Of a stretch of DNA of 64,000 nucleotides, positions 1 to 11,333 are shown piece after piece (position 1 is the first letter of the stretch; every line of letters starts with the position of its first letter). The position numbers and the translations under genes are program-made. The stretch comes from Adineta ricciae (lineage: Eukaryota > Rotifera > Eurotatoria > Adinetida > Adinetidae), in contig CAJNOJ010000230.1 in the NCBI GenBank assembly GCA_905250025.1, positions 62,001 to 126,000 of the forward strand. The letters are read 5' to 3'. The notes under the pieces were generated by a model. That model was not told the DNA's origin. It searched no databases and saw only the letters and a program-made list of their open reading frames with translations.

Positions 1-826
1 ATCCACGTAGAGAAGAAATTGTGTCCGATTCTTGTTATCGAAACGGATGTGAAAGAGACGTTCTTTAGGAAAATATCGAATAAAGAATTGAAATTGTGGT
101 GCATAAAGAATCGTCTGGAAATTCGTATCATTATTCTCTTTAGAAGTGATATCTGGTTTGTAAACGATAGTCAACGAATCTGTAGATAGCTGAAGTGATG
201 CATTTGGATTGGAATGGCGTCTATGAGAAGTAAACTACGCTGAAAATCGAATCTTTGAGAAGTTATACCTACCGTGGTTGTTGTTGAACTTTTTCGATCA
301 CTTGTTGTATCTTTCGAATCAATGGTTTTCCAATTACATTTGTTTTATTATCGGTATTCAGCATACGACAACTAAATTTTTTGAATATGTCTCGTTGATA
401 ATCTTCTTCTGTTGCTGATTGAATGTGTTGAATTCCTTCCGCGAGATCGTGAACTTCGAATGTTAACTTTTGGTCAATGAAATCGGTTGAGTAGAGCAAA
501 TATGAGTCCATTAGTTTGCAATTGACATAACTTTCAAATTTCATGGATTGACGAACAGCAAGAAATATTAAATGATTGAATGTGTTCGACAAAAGATCAG
601 CTCGTTCGATGTTTAACTGAATTGTTTGCTTGTTTTGATTAACCTGTATAATAATCGAGTGTTGATACGACGAGAGAGCAAATGAGAGATTTGTCTGATT
701 GACTGGCGAGGAAAGAAGTGTAAATAATGAGGTATAGAATCCCGGAAATTGATATCGATCAAAGACAAACCAATGTTCAGTGCTTGATGATAAATTGACT
801 AAGATCAGTACTAGGAGAAATCGCAT
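1..826 (-). CDS. Secreted protein, possible laminin-G/TSPN-like domain (3' end off window)
   Basis: Partial gene: exons 273-826 and 1-220, separated by a 52-nt GT..AG intron (221-272) that keeps the frame; the 3' end runs off the window. I chose the ATG at 826 because it opens straight into a signal peptide (MRFLLVLILVNLSSS). The mature part has N-glycosylation sequons and a stretch around residues 25-110 with alternating hydrophobic strands and the element YVNCKL. That resembles the end of a laminin-G / thrombospondin N-terminal sandwich, where a similar VDC motif is common. The fold call is weak and rests on pattern only. The second exon adds another beta-rich stretch ending at the window edge. 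I do not recognise the gene, and its function is unknown. Confidence is good that it is a real secreted protein, low for the domain. Confidence 0.6.
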
Positions 827-1183
827 GATTTGCGTTGATGTGTTCAATATTGAAGTAAAAACGTAAATGATACGAAATTATCTGAGTGAATTTCGATATA
901 CACGAGAGCTTAGAATGAATGAACAGACAAATTGTGTGTACGAATTGATATTTGATATGCACAAGACAATATCGCTGATTTTAACAAATAAGAAAGAAAC
1001 GATTAGAATAAATCGAAAAGTGAAGTGAAGCTGTCGTTCTAGATTTGTTCAACAAACACGATTTCAGGTCAATTTTGTGAGAGTGACCAGTAGTACATTT
1101 ATCGATATACAGTGATTTTTGTCTTTTTTTTTGTTGAAAATAAGATTTAATTCAAAATGAATATTTACATCGAACAAAAACAA
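827..1183. other. Intergenic, 357 bp
   Basis: Upstream region of the secreted-protein gene and 3' flank of the next minus-strand gene. It is AT-rich with T runs; I see no convincing ORF, RNA gene or repeat. Confidence 0.6.
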
Positions 1184-1807
1184 TCACACTTTTTCGTAGG
1201 CAGGAGGTAGTGTCAATTGTTGTTGAGAACTTCTCAATTTGTAGGGACCAGATCCTCGGTATTTTCTCGTGCGAACATACCATTTGCCTTCGAACTGATT
1301 GGCGAATCTATTCCATTCCAGTTGTATAATTACATTATGTCCTAAGTTTTGTCGAGGATCGCCAGTGCCTAACTGATAGGTTTTCGTAACACCGATGCGA
1401 CGCGTTTGCGTTGAATAAAAGCCATGAAGTGTATACATACCAATATCATCGAAGCCTGATCCTGTCACTTCGAGTCTCACGTTGTCGAACGATAGATTGA
1501 TATAATGAGGACCATGCTGCTTGTTATATTGAAAATATTCGCATTCCCAAAGGCCAGATTGAAAAACATGTAGGTCAATCACTTTAGTTTCGTTATTTTC
1601 GACCTTAGACGCATGAACATATTTCGCATTTGATCGCCTTGGTCGACCTATACAGCAGCAGTAGATCGGTAAGAATATCAACAAGAAAAAAACACCGAAT
1701 ACTCCGAAAGCACCACTACCACCTCCTCCACCGCCGCCTCCACCCTGACATTCAATTGCACTCACGAGAAAAGAAATGGAAAACAAGACCTGTGTGAGAA
1801 ACGACAT
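1184..1807 (-). CDS. Small type I membrane protein with Gly-run ectodomain and PPxY tail
   Basis: Single-exon ORF, 207 aa from the ATG at 1807; the longer frame upstream has no ATG. Order: signal peptide (about 1-20), a run of nine glycines, one membrane span (about 33-51) followed by CCC, then a basic stop-transfer stretch GRPRR and a cytosolic domain of about 145 residues. The C-terminus carries LPPAYEKV, a PPxY motif of the type bound by WW domains such as those of Nedd4-family ligases. The cysteines at the inner membrane face look like palmitoylation sites. The cytosolic domain has repeated aromatic/Gly beta patterns but matches no family I can name. Having most of the protein inside with almost no ectodomain suggests an adaptor rather than a receptor; this is inference. 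Confidence 0.65.
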   Translation of the reverse strand: MSFLTQVLFSISFLVSAIECQGGGGGGGGGSGAFGVFGVFFLLIFLPIYCCCIGRPRRSNAKYVHASKVENNETKVIDLHVFQSGLWECEYFQYNKQHGPHYINLSFDNVRLEVTGSGFDDIGMYTLHGFYSTQTRRIGVTKTYQLGTGDPRQNLGHNVIIQLEWNRFANQFEGKWYVRTRKYRGSGPYKLRSSQQQLTLPPAYEKV

Positions 1808-2594
1808 TGTATTTGTAACAAACAGCAACACTTCGTATAAAAGCCGTGGGTTTGATCTCCAGTAGTTTTGAATATATATATATACATGTGATATCTACTA
1901 CTCATAATCGCATGAGTCATTATCTCTTCTGATGTCACTCTTATCTCCATGGTGTATCATCAAACAGGTTTGGCAAACATGAAAATTTAAATTATTTCAA
2001 ACTAGTTTCGAAGGTTGAGAATGTTACTTAGAGCAGACATCGTGGAATGAAATGTCCGATTGCAAGAATAGGAATATTCAACGGTATATTAGCATGTAGG
2101 AGTTAAATCTTCTTCGTTTTCTAAAAACTATCAGTTTTGTTCATTTTATTTATAAATGATTCGATAAGTAGAATTATATCAACTGTTTAGCGATAATATC
2201 AAGCAGAATGACAGGATCATCATGATGTTCTTTCTAATCGACAGTAGACATATGGTACTTTGTTACCTGGATGAAATTTGTCAAGAATTTGAAACAATGC
2301 TTTCTGATTCATTTATCCCATGAGGATCAGTCGATGGAAAACGACGAGAAGAAGAAATAAATTTGTAGTTTTATCAACAGTTTTTCACTCATTTATTCGT
2401 ATGTGCAATCATTCATTCAACTTTTGAGAACTTTCGAGTTAACAAAAAATGTGTAATTACTGAATATTAAAATAATTTATTAGATAAATAAACAGAGGAA
2501 AGTAGTCATTGATGTTTTAAAACTCGATCTTTGATCAAAAAAAGCTTCACATTGAATCAACACAAAAACAAAAACTTGCAATAGAACGTATTGA
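1808..2594. other. Intergenic, 787 bp
   Basis: 5' flank of the Gly-run gene and 3' flank of the four-pass gene. Short ORFs here are not supported by start context or homology. Nothing else seen. Confidence 0.55.
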
Positions 2595-3254
2595 TTAATT
2601 GCGGAGAACATTGGGTCCGGCGGATGTTCTTGCTCGTTTTTGTGCATTGCTGATGACAACCAGACCGGCGATTGTATGGGCAATTGCTACGATAAATAAA
2701 ACTAAGATAGTTATCTTCAAATTGGTCGCTAAGCTATAATCACAAGAGTACCAATAGACATATACAGAACATCGAGTGGATATAGATAGATTAACAATAG
2801 AGAGAATCAAAGCTAAGATGCCTAGGGAAAGATCAATAACCAAGAATCGGGAAATATTTTCCAGAACGTACGATGTCTGGCATGATGCGACGAGCATAAG
2901 GATACCGGTAATAAAAAAGAAAACACCTGTCCATATTCCTCGATAATAGGTGGAATATGAATTGACAATGATACCAATTTCTAGGCCGATACCCAGTACT
3001 GACCATATTAAATAGAATATGCCAGAAATGACAAGAAATGTTTTCAAACCGGATGTAATTGGTGTAGGCACCAAATTAGTCCATCGACGATAGGGCGTAG
3101 GTTGTGCAACGATAACCGAATGCTGGTACGTTGGTTGTTGCCCAGGATAAACTGCACCGGGTGGTGGATAGTGTGGATAAGGTGGAGGTTGATTCATTGG
3201 TGGATATTGGTTTGCATAGTTATTGAAGCCTTGCTTGTTAGGATCGTTATACAT
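2595..3254 (-). CDS. Four-pass membrane protein, MS4A/CD20-like
   Basis: Single-exon ORF, 219 aa from the ATG at 3254. The first about 65 residues are rich in Pro, Asn, Tyr and Gln with a PPPYPHYPPP segment, a likely WW/SH3 ligand facing the cytosol. Four hydrophobic spans follow (about 71-94, 104-127, 136-155, 178-203); a short loop with two cysteines lies between spans 3 and 4, and the C-tail is basic. This topology, with the proline-rich N-tail, matches the CD20-like/MS4A tetraspanning proteins known from many invertebrates, though no single diagnostic motif is present. Its neighbour at 1184-1807 also carries a PPxY motif. A TATA box lies about 65 bp upstream. The membrane topology is clear; the family name is tentative. 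Confidence 0.7.
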   Translation of the reverse strand: MYNDPNKQGFNNYANQYPPMNQPPPYPHYPPPGAVYPGQQPTYQHSVIVAQPTPYRRWTNLVPTPITSGLKTFLVISGIFYLIWSVLGIGLEIGIIVNSYSTYYRGIWTGVFFFITGILMLVASCQTSYVLENISRFLVIDLSLGILALILSIVNLSISTRCSVYVYWYSCDYSLATNLKITILVLFIVAIAHTIAGLVVISNAQKRARTSAGPNVLRN

Positions 3255-3923
3255 GATTTCTATGGTCTCACCGGATTGAAACTTGATTTCGTGGTAGAAC
3301 ACTGCGTTACCGCGCAGCTTTTATATACTTTTCACAATCATAGATAAATTGAATCATACAATGACGTATGCTGTTGTTTTTGATATCGCATAGGTAACTG
3401 GTGATAACTGTCATGAGTAAACGTTTGTTCTCTAATCTTCTTTTTCAAGAGGTAGACGATAATGATCCATTTCATGTAGAGACTTCTCACATTGTAAAAA
3501 TATTCGTTTCTGTGTCGAGCACTCTGCTAACAATCTCTGAGTCAATTTGATAAACAATTTGCTCGTGAGAAGAAACGACGAGTGATACGTTGAAGATTTT
3601 CATAGGAACAAATTGTAAATAATGCGATCAACATGAATAATCTCACAACGTTCATTTGTGGTGCATGTACACACCTATGGATGAAGAAAGCTGGCAACTA
3701 TTTCAGTTATTAATCGTTTGAATCGGTGTCACAAGATTGGTCGCCTTTACGATTATCACTAGATTTGTACGTTTAAGATTCAGTCAAACACATCAATAAT
3801 ATGAGAGAATTTCTCACATATTCATGATTAAATATCGTATATGTTAACAAAGATAGTTTTTGCTTGTGATTATATAAAGAAGATGATGATTAAGCATATA
3901 TATTCAAATAACACTTTGTGAGT
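3255..3923. other. Intergenic, 669 bp
   Basis: Promoter of the MS4A-like gene (TATA box at 3318-3327) and 3' flank of the RdRP gene. No other feature seen. Confidence 0.55.
3318..3327 (-). promoter_or_regulatory. TATA box of the MS4A-like gene
   Basis: On the minus strand the sequence reads TATATAAAAG, 64 bp before the ATG at 3254, the right distance for a core promoter with a short 5' UTR. Confidence 0.55.
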
Positions 3924-6900
3924 TTACATTTGTGTGAGTTTCTTGGCGGTTATGATAATTTGTTCTAATAATTGTTCTGCATAGTTTATCAGTTGTTCAT
4001 CGTGTAAAGTGGACGCTTTTTCGAGGCATACTTGTAACATTTTCACGCATGAAAAGACTTCGTTTTTTGGAAAAATCTTCAAGATACGAGGTGCCTCTGA
4101 TTTCCACCAGTGGCTAATATTACTGTTAAATACAGTCGAAATGTTTTCTTCTGGAGAATCTGCTGAATAATCAGACAGAAGTTGAGATGCGAATAGCCAG
4201 GGGAAACTTAGCATCCGTTCTTCTTCTTCGCTGCAATCGTTATACGCGACATAATAACAGGCACTTGCTTTCGCTTTCAGTTCGCGTGGTGATCTTGTAT
4301 CTTCTAAAAATCGTCGTCGAATGTCGGCAAAGACAGCCTTTAGTAATTCTTGCGCGGTATATTGAACGTCGCTGCGCTCGTTTGCTCCCACGTTGCGCGA
4401 TTCCATGCAGCAAAATAAATCAATTTCGTTCGAGAACCCATACGATCGAATAATCTCGAACATCTCAAATCGATATCTTCGATACAGATTCTTGGCGAAG
4501 TCGATGTATTTTTCATAATCTTTGTGAAGAAGTTTCAGATCAAGGTCGATTATGTCATCTTCACCAGTAAATAATTTTTGGAAAACTTTGGCCAAACGAT
4601 CGGCACTTCGAAACAGTTTACCAAGTGCTTTTTCTGATTGATATTGTTCGCAGTCTTTCGCTTGCATGAAATCCGGTCGTGAAGTTCCTGCCACGCTAGC
4701 AATATTTTTTATTTCCGTTGCAGTGTAAGGATGATGTCCTGATTTTACACTGTCTAGTTCATGACTGATACCGGCAGCTAACTTAATAGCTTCATCACTA
4801 TCAATACCAAACTTGTCCACATGAACCAAATGCAGAATACTTAATCTTCCGAGATTATCCTGCTCACAAACATCTCGGATCACTTTCAGACGATCATCGC
4901 GAGTGACAATACGCCTAAGAGGTTTTGCAGGACAGTTATCATCATAGTTGTGTGGTTGTGGATTGGGCGAATTCGGAATGAGTTCTGGATCCCAAATAAC
5001 AGTAAATTCATCACCATCAAGGTCCGATCCGGACATTTCGCTGGCATGCGGTCGTGAACCTAGTTGAGGAAATACTAGAACATCATAGAGATGATGAAGA
5101 TGTTCAGCATCAACAGCTTCTAGGCGTAAAAGATCGCCTGGATGATGGCAAGGATTCTTTGTGATAGCTACAGGTCCCTGTAGAACCTCTCTAGTTCCAT
5201 CTTCATGTGTAATTTGGATGAAGACTTTCCCTTGCGGGAGAACAGCATATTCATCCACTACTCCGAACATATAACGCGCTTGCGGGACCCGAATGTGTGC
5301 TCGGGTTACCAGTTGATGCAGATTATTCGATATGGTTGTTCGTAGTAGTCGACCGAAAAATGGCTCTTTGAATAAACCTTGGTAGGCAGATATATCTCTC
5401 CATGGTAAAACATGAAGAACTTTTTCTTCAAGGACGGACAGTGCCGCTTGGTCGGAGATAAAGGATTCAAACAGCCATCGAACATTCTGTAATTGGAATG
5501 CCAATAAACGTTCGGAAGATATTTTACGATATGAGAGTAGATTAATCACTTCTCGATTGAGACATAATCGTCCTAAGTAAAAGAAAAAATCAATTGAGCT
5601 GAGCATCTTTGTGGCCTATGATAAATGAAGATTCTCACGTCGCAATGAACGTTTGCACACTTCGAGCACGATGTGATTGCATTGGAATTTCTGCATACTT
5701 TTTCTGATTAACAATTGTTTCTCTTGTCCATCTAGCTCAGGATTGACAGCAAGGGTACCTTTACAGCCGCCATAACGAATTTGCAAAACGCTGGAAACGT
5801 AACCACCATCGTCTACATTGACACCGAGTTCTTCGTGTATCTAAAGAGAAGGATAGCAAGTTGAAATTTATATTTCATTTTCTTACTCTTAAATTCAAAT
5901 CCGAAGAAATCTGTCCAACACCATCGGTAAAATTATATTTTTCGTCCTTTGTTTTAATGTCATGAATGATCTCCACCATACGCTGCGCAATCTAAAATCT
6001 TGCTTGTTTTCTTGATATACCCATAATAGCTTTATTCTTACTTCGATTGTTGCTTCTGTACTCGAAAATGGCTGAGTACGACGGGCAGTGTTCTTTGCCG
6101 GTAGTTTCTCTTCGTTGAAATTGCCCATCCATTCTTCTAATTGTTCCCGCGTCTGGCCACCTTCGGCTTCACAATAGAAGTAGAACTGCTTTTTTCTTAT
6201 CTGCGATTGGGCATGATGAAGGTAGACATAGTGACGATTTTCGAAGTGAAAACCATGCTTAAGATAAAATTCCAAAAATGGAACAAGTTCTGAACAGAGA
6301 AACTCTGAACCATTATCATCCCGAAAATCGACGAATGCCATGCAGTTTTTCACGTTGCCGATATATCGAAACACTCGATTCGATTTCATGAACTTTAACG
6401 GTTTCACAATCAATCGTGTTGGTGTGAAACGAAACCATGGAATACGAACATAGTTCTTCCAAGATTGGTCCTTTTCGTGGTAAATACTGGACAAATAAAG
6501 TTTCTTATATTCATGCTCGATGTCAGACAATGCTTTAAACAGATCAACGAAATAACCTTCTGGACCTGTAGCAAGACGTTGCAACCGTTCCATGACGTAA
6601 TAAAACCGTTGTTCATTGCCTTGCCGCACTAACTTAACTATGCGTTTTGTCATTCGAGAACTGTTGACCATTTGCTCATATACGCGACAGCCGATGCTAG
6701 CAAGCATATGCCACGCGTATTGAATAATAAAACTTTCGGTACGAACCACGAAGTGTTTTTGATATATGTAAGTTCGATGAAGGAATTCAATTGATCTCTC
6801 ATTGAATGGAATTGAATGACGAGCACAGTATTGAAACATATATCGTAAACATCTGTCAACAGAAGAATGTTCACATTCATCTTTTTGGATGGACAGACGC

Positions 6901-7633
6901 AATGTAGAGAATGATGGGTGAAGCTTTTCATGATTTGTATTTTGTAGGTAAACTCGACGTGTGTAACCTGTCGAACAGAAAAAAGAATTTCAGTGACTCA
7001 ATCTTTGGATAGATGAAAACAAAAGCGCACGTGACACGTTTTTATGAGAGAAAAAAAGAAAACTTTAACTCGTACCTCGAGTTGTTAATGGCATACGTGG
7101 CTGTTGTTGTATGTATTCTTCAAGATTGTTTTTTAAGAAAATATGAATGGTAACATCAGATCTTGATTTTACATCATAAACGACTCCGCGATGTGTATCA
7201 ATATGCTCACGTTTCAATTGAAACTCTGTGTAACCCATATTAATAGCAATAAATGAGTTCTTTGTCGCGAAGCGCACATGCCATGTTGAGTGCTGATTCA
7301 TTTCATGGTAGAACTTGCTCTCAGCACACTGAAATTGGATTGGTGATGTAAGAGCACCAAATGCTAATGTAGCACGATGTCCCGTCAAAAAAATACGATC
7401 GTATCTTTCTGTATTTCTGTAAGCCGTCATTTTTTCCAAAGTTTGGGAAAAAGGCCGACCTGAAAGTGGTTGATTGTAATACAGAACTGTTTTGCTGCGT
7501 TGCGGCCTATCAACAACTTCTAGACCATAGCCGTTCTTTTGCACTTTTTTTAGTTGAATATTTTTGAGATAATCCGGTATGAAATATCGTCTCCGACTTT
7601 TAGATGACCGTATCAATAAGATATTTTTGCCGT
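3924..7633 (-). CDS. Eukaryotic (RDR-type) RNA-dependent RNA polymerase, 5' end unresolved
   Basis: Exons on the minus strand: 7076-7633, 6042-6967, 5887-5991, 5639-5840, 3924-5572; introns of 108, 50, 46 and 66 nt. Together they give about 1145 residues, as in cellular RdRPs that make dsRNA for small-RNA pathways. The recognisable motifs are TDGVGQIS in the 105-nt exon, the conserved stretch LLIRKSMQKF, LNREVINLLS after the 66-nt intron, and the catalytic double-psi-barrel motif SGSDLDGDEF near 5011-5035, whose three aspartates coordinate metal. The 66-nt intron hides an in-frame TAG, so the gene is not broken there: splicing joins RSLR to RRLCLNR as the family expects. Upstream of 7633 there is more open sequence, but I could not join it cleanly (see findings). 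RdRPs are absent from most animals but expanded in bdelloid rotifers. Confidence 0.9.
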
Positions 7634-8015
7634 CTGCGCAGGAATAACACAATCAAGTTAATCTGTGAACAAATACTTACTATCAATATTTGCGTAAACA
7701 CTTGTGTGAACACATATGCTAATAGATTACCGGCTTGCTCACCTCGCTTGTTATATACAGCAGAAAAACCCAGAGGAAATAAAATTATATGAAATTCGAT
7801 TGGTCCAGCAAATAGCCATCATACCACACCTGTTTTTTTATGAACTCGATGAGTAATTCAAATTATTTTCCTACCATTCCAGTTGGATTACTCATCTCCA
7901 ACTCAGCATATACCTTCACAGATGACTGATACACCTGTTTTAACCAATCGAAGTTAAACACGTCTTTCTCGCCTGAAGCAATCAAGCGAACGCACTCCCA
8001 GTATCCTCATGACTA
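7634..8015 (-). other. Candidate upstream RdRP exons, frame not resolved
   Basis: The minus strand contains open, protein-like stretches. The first runs from about 8010 to 7873 and includes DVFNFDWLKQVYQ. A 46-nt intron-like gap (GTAGG...ACAG) follows. Next comes a frame beginning VWYDGYLLDQSNF, and then a different frame including LGFSAVYNKRGEQA that can splice at 7731/7634 into the first confident RdRP exon (phase 1, giving EQADGKN). The last two frames are offset, and no AG lies where an intron would have to end. Confidence 0.35.
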
Positions 8016-8086
8016 ACATCATAATGCAATTAGTAAGTACTTTTAACTGATCAAAACTGGCGCATTGGATAGTATGAAATAAAGCA

Positions 8087-8092
8087 TTTATT
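8087..8092 (-). promoter_or_regulatory. Polyadenylation signal of the GILT-like gene
   Basis: AATAAA on the minus strand, about 40 nt past the stop codon at 8131. Confidence 0.6.
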
Positions 8093-8130
8093 TTCTAACA
8101 CTATCATCAAGTAAACTAAACGAAAAAATG

Positions 8131-8841
8131 CTAAACGAATTTTTGACATTCGATTGGTTTATCTATTCCTGTGTATCTTGAACAGATGGCTTTTGTAAAG
8201 CTTTCTTCATCAGTGCCTTCGTTGCAATTGACCCAGTAACCATCGTGCATACACCAAAACATACCATTCAAATGAATCGTACATGATTTTCTTGCTGATG
8301 CTAAGCGTGTTCGTTCAAGCGATCGATGAAATAGTTCATTCGACTTTTCCGATGTCACACACGATTCAACATCTCTCCAATTGATAACATTTCTCGACGA
8401 TTCATTCGCGCATTGTGCACCGTTGCGTGGTATCGCATAAAATTCTCTCGTTTGACATTGAAGATATCGAATAAATACTGCTTGGGAATACATATCTTGT
8501 ACGCATAATTGTTGCCTATTACCCGTGCATTCATCTAGACCATGCATGCATTGAATTTGATTCCACGGCGATTCATAAGCAATAAATGAGAGAGTGAAAT
8601 TGACAATCGATGAAAGTTTCAATAGACTTGGAGAAAATAATGTTTCGCATTTCTTGGCATCAGGACACTTTGACATAACGAAGAATTCGACATTGACTGG
8701 ATTGGTTACTCGAACAGGTATAGCGTTGTATTTCCATCTATCGGGAAGAAAATTTGGTGAAGATTGGAATGATTGATGAACTATCAATGTGCCAAGGATA
8801 AACGAGGTCGGCACTAGAAGGAGCAAAACCGCACCACTCAT
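8131..8841 (-). CDS. GILT-family thiol reductase, shifted-cysteine variant
   Basis: Single exon, 236 aa from the ATG at 8841; the longer frame starts without an ATG. It has an N-terminal signal/anchor (about 3-21). The GILT signature C-x-H-G-x2-E-C-x2-N-x4-C is present as CMHGLDECTGNRQQLC at about residues 98-113, with Met in place of the usual Gln. The active-site region reads SKCPDAKKCE: instead of CxxC, the first cysteine is followed by Pro-Asp-Ala and the second comes three residues late, a form seen in a subset of GILT-like proteins. Classical GILT reduces disulfides in lysosomes. Whether this CPDA..C form has the same chemistry is not decided by sequence. No introns, unlike most neighbours. 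Confidence 0.85.
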   Translation of the reverse strand: MSGAVLLLLVPTSFILGTLIVHQSFQSSPNFLPDRWKYNAIPVRVTNPVNVEFFVMSKCPDAKKCETLFSPSLLKLSSIVNFTLSFIAYESPWNQIQCMHGLDECTGNRQQLCVQDMYSQAVFIRYLQCQTREFYAIPRNGAQCANESSRNVINWRDVESCVTSEKSNELFHRSLERTRLASARKSCTIHLNGMFWCMHDGYWVNCNEGTDEESFTKAICSRYTGIDKPIECQKFV

Positions 8842-10217
8842 TCTCGATAACGAAACCACCGCCGACAACCGCAAATTAACAAAAATCGAGGGGTTTTTCT
8901 ACCTTACTGATAAGAAACGTATCGGTACTCAATTTACATCGTTGCGCCTTCTTCTTCGATTTTGGTACAAAGAAGAGAGAACGATCGAATATGTGATATA
9001 TTACAATGATGATTGCATCGCTATTCGTACAATTCATATATTTACTCAAGTTTATTCGACTGAATATTTGCAAATATTTGTATGGATTAAATGCAATTTT
9101 TATGCAGTAATCAGATAGTCACATACTAAATATGTACCTTCATAGACAGTTGATTACTTTACCAAAGCGTACGTTTTACCAATCAACATGACAGATATGT
9201 CTAACAAAATAGACCAAAACATCCGTATTTGCAATGACTTTCTGATTTATCGCAACCTGGAAAAGAGATTCTGCTGATGAAAACATGTACTCCATATTTT
9301 TTATCCTCAATAGTTGCTAAACATCTAGTCGGAAGATTCACACTTGACACTAACGGTGCTAATTTGCCATTCGGCTTTCTTTCTACATTTAACATGATTA
9401 TACAACAAAGAAAAGAAAACAATTTCTTCTGAAGTAATCAAACTAACACGAGAAGCAATATCTTAATGTAAACACAATGAATCGTACTTGCTCACTTAAC
9501 TCAAAACATCTTTGATCGAGTCGCAGCGAATGAAAACAACATGAGACTAGTCGAAGTAAGTCGTTCTCTCTCGTTCTCAATAACTCAACCATGTCACTTG
9601 CGGTCTTCAGAATAATATGATGTTGATTCATTGCTTGTCAAGACATGGTGACAGAATAAAAAACTTGAAAGATCTGTTTTGTTTAACTAACTCTTGACTA
9701 TCTATCTCGTCGATGAAAGGTAAAAAAATGACTAATCGGACACTTCTAAAGATTTTCTAGAGCAAAAGAGGTCAGATTGAATTATCCGTGTGTACGTAAT
9801 CTGAAACAAATAGTCGAAATTACTATTAGTCTTGCTAACTCAATCGCATTGATAGATTACAGAAGTAATTCTGATCATAAACGACGTGTAAGTTGTCTTT
9901 GATTTACCCGAGATATCGATCTTTATTCAGTCATTGAATCAATTGAACTAATTGTATCAAATCCGTTCGTACATACTTGAAAAGAGAAAAAGATATATAT
10001 GTGTATTATCGACACTTATATTAAGTGAAGTGTCGTATCAAAGAAAAGAAACGACGTGTGACGTGATCATTGACAATCAGAGTTAATCGTTCGATATAGA
10101 TCAGATATCATCCATGACTAGACAAATCAACTGACTCTTTTCATCACTGAGCTTAATACGAACTCGATTTCTTTTGCTTTAGTTCAAAAACTTCTTCCAA
10201 TCTGGCCATCGCATCGA
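8842..10217. other. Intergenic, 1.4 kb between divergent genes
   Basis: Lies between the starts of the GILT-like gene (minus) and the type I membrane gene (plus), so it should hold both promoters. Several ORFs of 60-110 codons exist, but they overlap each other and show no recognisable protein. No repeat or RNA seen. Confidence 0.5.
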
Positions 10218-11161
10218 ATGACTGTTTTATCTTCTATCCTCTTTCTCTTAATCCCTATTTCCAATGCACTTTATCCTGTTGGTATTATCAACCATCAAAC
10301 ACAATGGCACATTCATTGTGAAAACAATTATACTCAAATTGTTCAACCGCCATTGAATAATCAAATCCTTGTACCATACACATGTCCAGTATCATCTTTA
10401 GCTATCGAAATTCTGCCGATTGAGCTCGATTTAACGTTTCTTTGTCGTTCGCAATCACGTCTCATCTGGATTATCATCGATTTATATCAATATCAAACTT
10501 GGCCAATGTCGATTAATTCCAACCAAGTGAATATTTCTCTCGTCATCAATCACGAATTTCGAATAAAAGACTATAAGAGCGAAATCAATCAGTACGATAA
10601 TCGATTTGTTTTAATCAACGCATTTTATATTCCATTCGAATCATTGAATAAACTTCTGGATCGATCAGTAGAAGTTTTCATTGAAATTAACCAATGCCAG
10701 TTTTTCATTCGCGATAACTTCACATGGAATGATGTACTGCAAAGCAATTGCAACTCATTTGAAACCAGGAGTCTTCTAGCTCAATCGGGCCAATGCAATT
10801 TCTTTCCAAAGTTCGTCGTTTCTCTTTCGATTGTTCAACAAACGGAAACGATTGATTGCATTTTAGATTAGTATCTACTACGAGCAACGATAATACGACG
10901 GAAATTCCTGATTTTCATGTTGTACTATCGATTGATCAAGAGAAGCCAATTGAAACAACCACTGCACTGTCGGAGTATCAACTATTATTCGATGAACATT
11001 ATCAGAAAATCTTAATCGCCATCTGGAGAGCAACTCATCTTCTCAAATATGTTTTTATTTTTACTACGATTATTCTCATACTGTTAACTATATTTTGTAT
11101 CTACATACTTTGCTATCATTTTCGTCACCGAGTCATACAGAGATCATCATTATTGATTTAA
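10218..11161 (+). CDS. Type I membrane glycoprotein of unknown function
   Basis: Exons 10218-10810 and 10867-11161, 295 aa, joined over a 56-nt intron with a GTTCGT donor and a TTTTAG acceptor; the join removes a premature stop and keeps the frame. The same unusual donor occurs in the GPCR gene at 18801. Signal peptide (about 1-17), an ectodomain of about 220 residues with several cysteines and N-glycosylation sequons, one membrane span (about 257-279) and a short basic tail. AATAAA follows 11 nt past the stop. No family recognised. It lies 172 bp upstream of the activin receptor in the same orientation. An alternative longer tail is possible (see findings). Confidence 0.6.
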
Positions 11162-11171
11162 AGCAATGTTC

Positions 11172-11177
11172 AATAAA
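11172..11177 (+). promoter_or_regulatory. Polyadenylation signal
   Basis: AATAAA 11 nt after the stop codon of the type I membrane protein; supports the gene ending here. Confidence 0.5.
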
Positions 11178-11333
11178 CTCGAATTTTTCTTAGAGTAGCA
11201 AACCGTTCAGACATATCTTCGGTAGATGACAGCAGTGTCGATATCAATGAGTTGTCTATTCGTTCGTTTCCGAAACAAAGCCAATTCATTTCCGAGAAGA
11301 ATTCCTTCCATCATCACTTGACCAGTGGTCAAT

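Noticed and set aside
5607..5640. In-frame TAG in the RdRP gene, looking like a pseudogene stop
   Set aside because: A 66-nt GT..AG intron (5573-5638) removes it and the spliced sequence matches the RdRP family.
9201..9631. Minus-strand ORFs of 60-75 codons between GILT and the next gene
   Set aside because: No ATG in good context, no domain, no splice partners; consistent with chance in AT-rich DNA.
10856..10871. Apparent frameshift between two ORFs of the type I membrane gene
   Set aside because: A 56-nt intron at 10811-10866 restores the frame; no frameshift needed.
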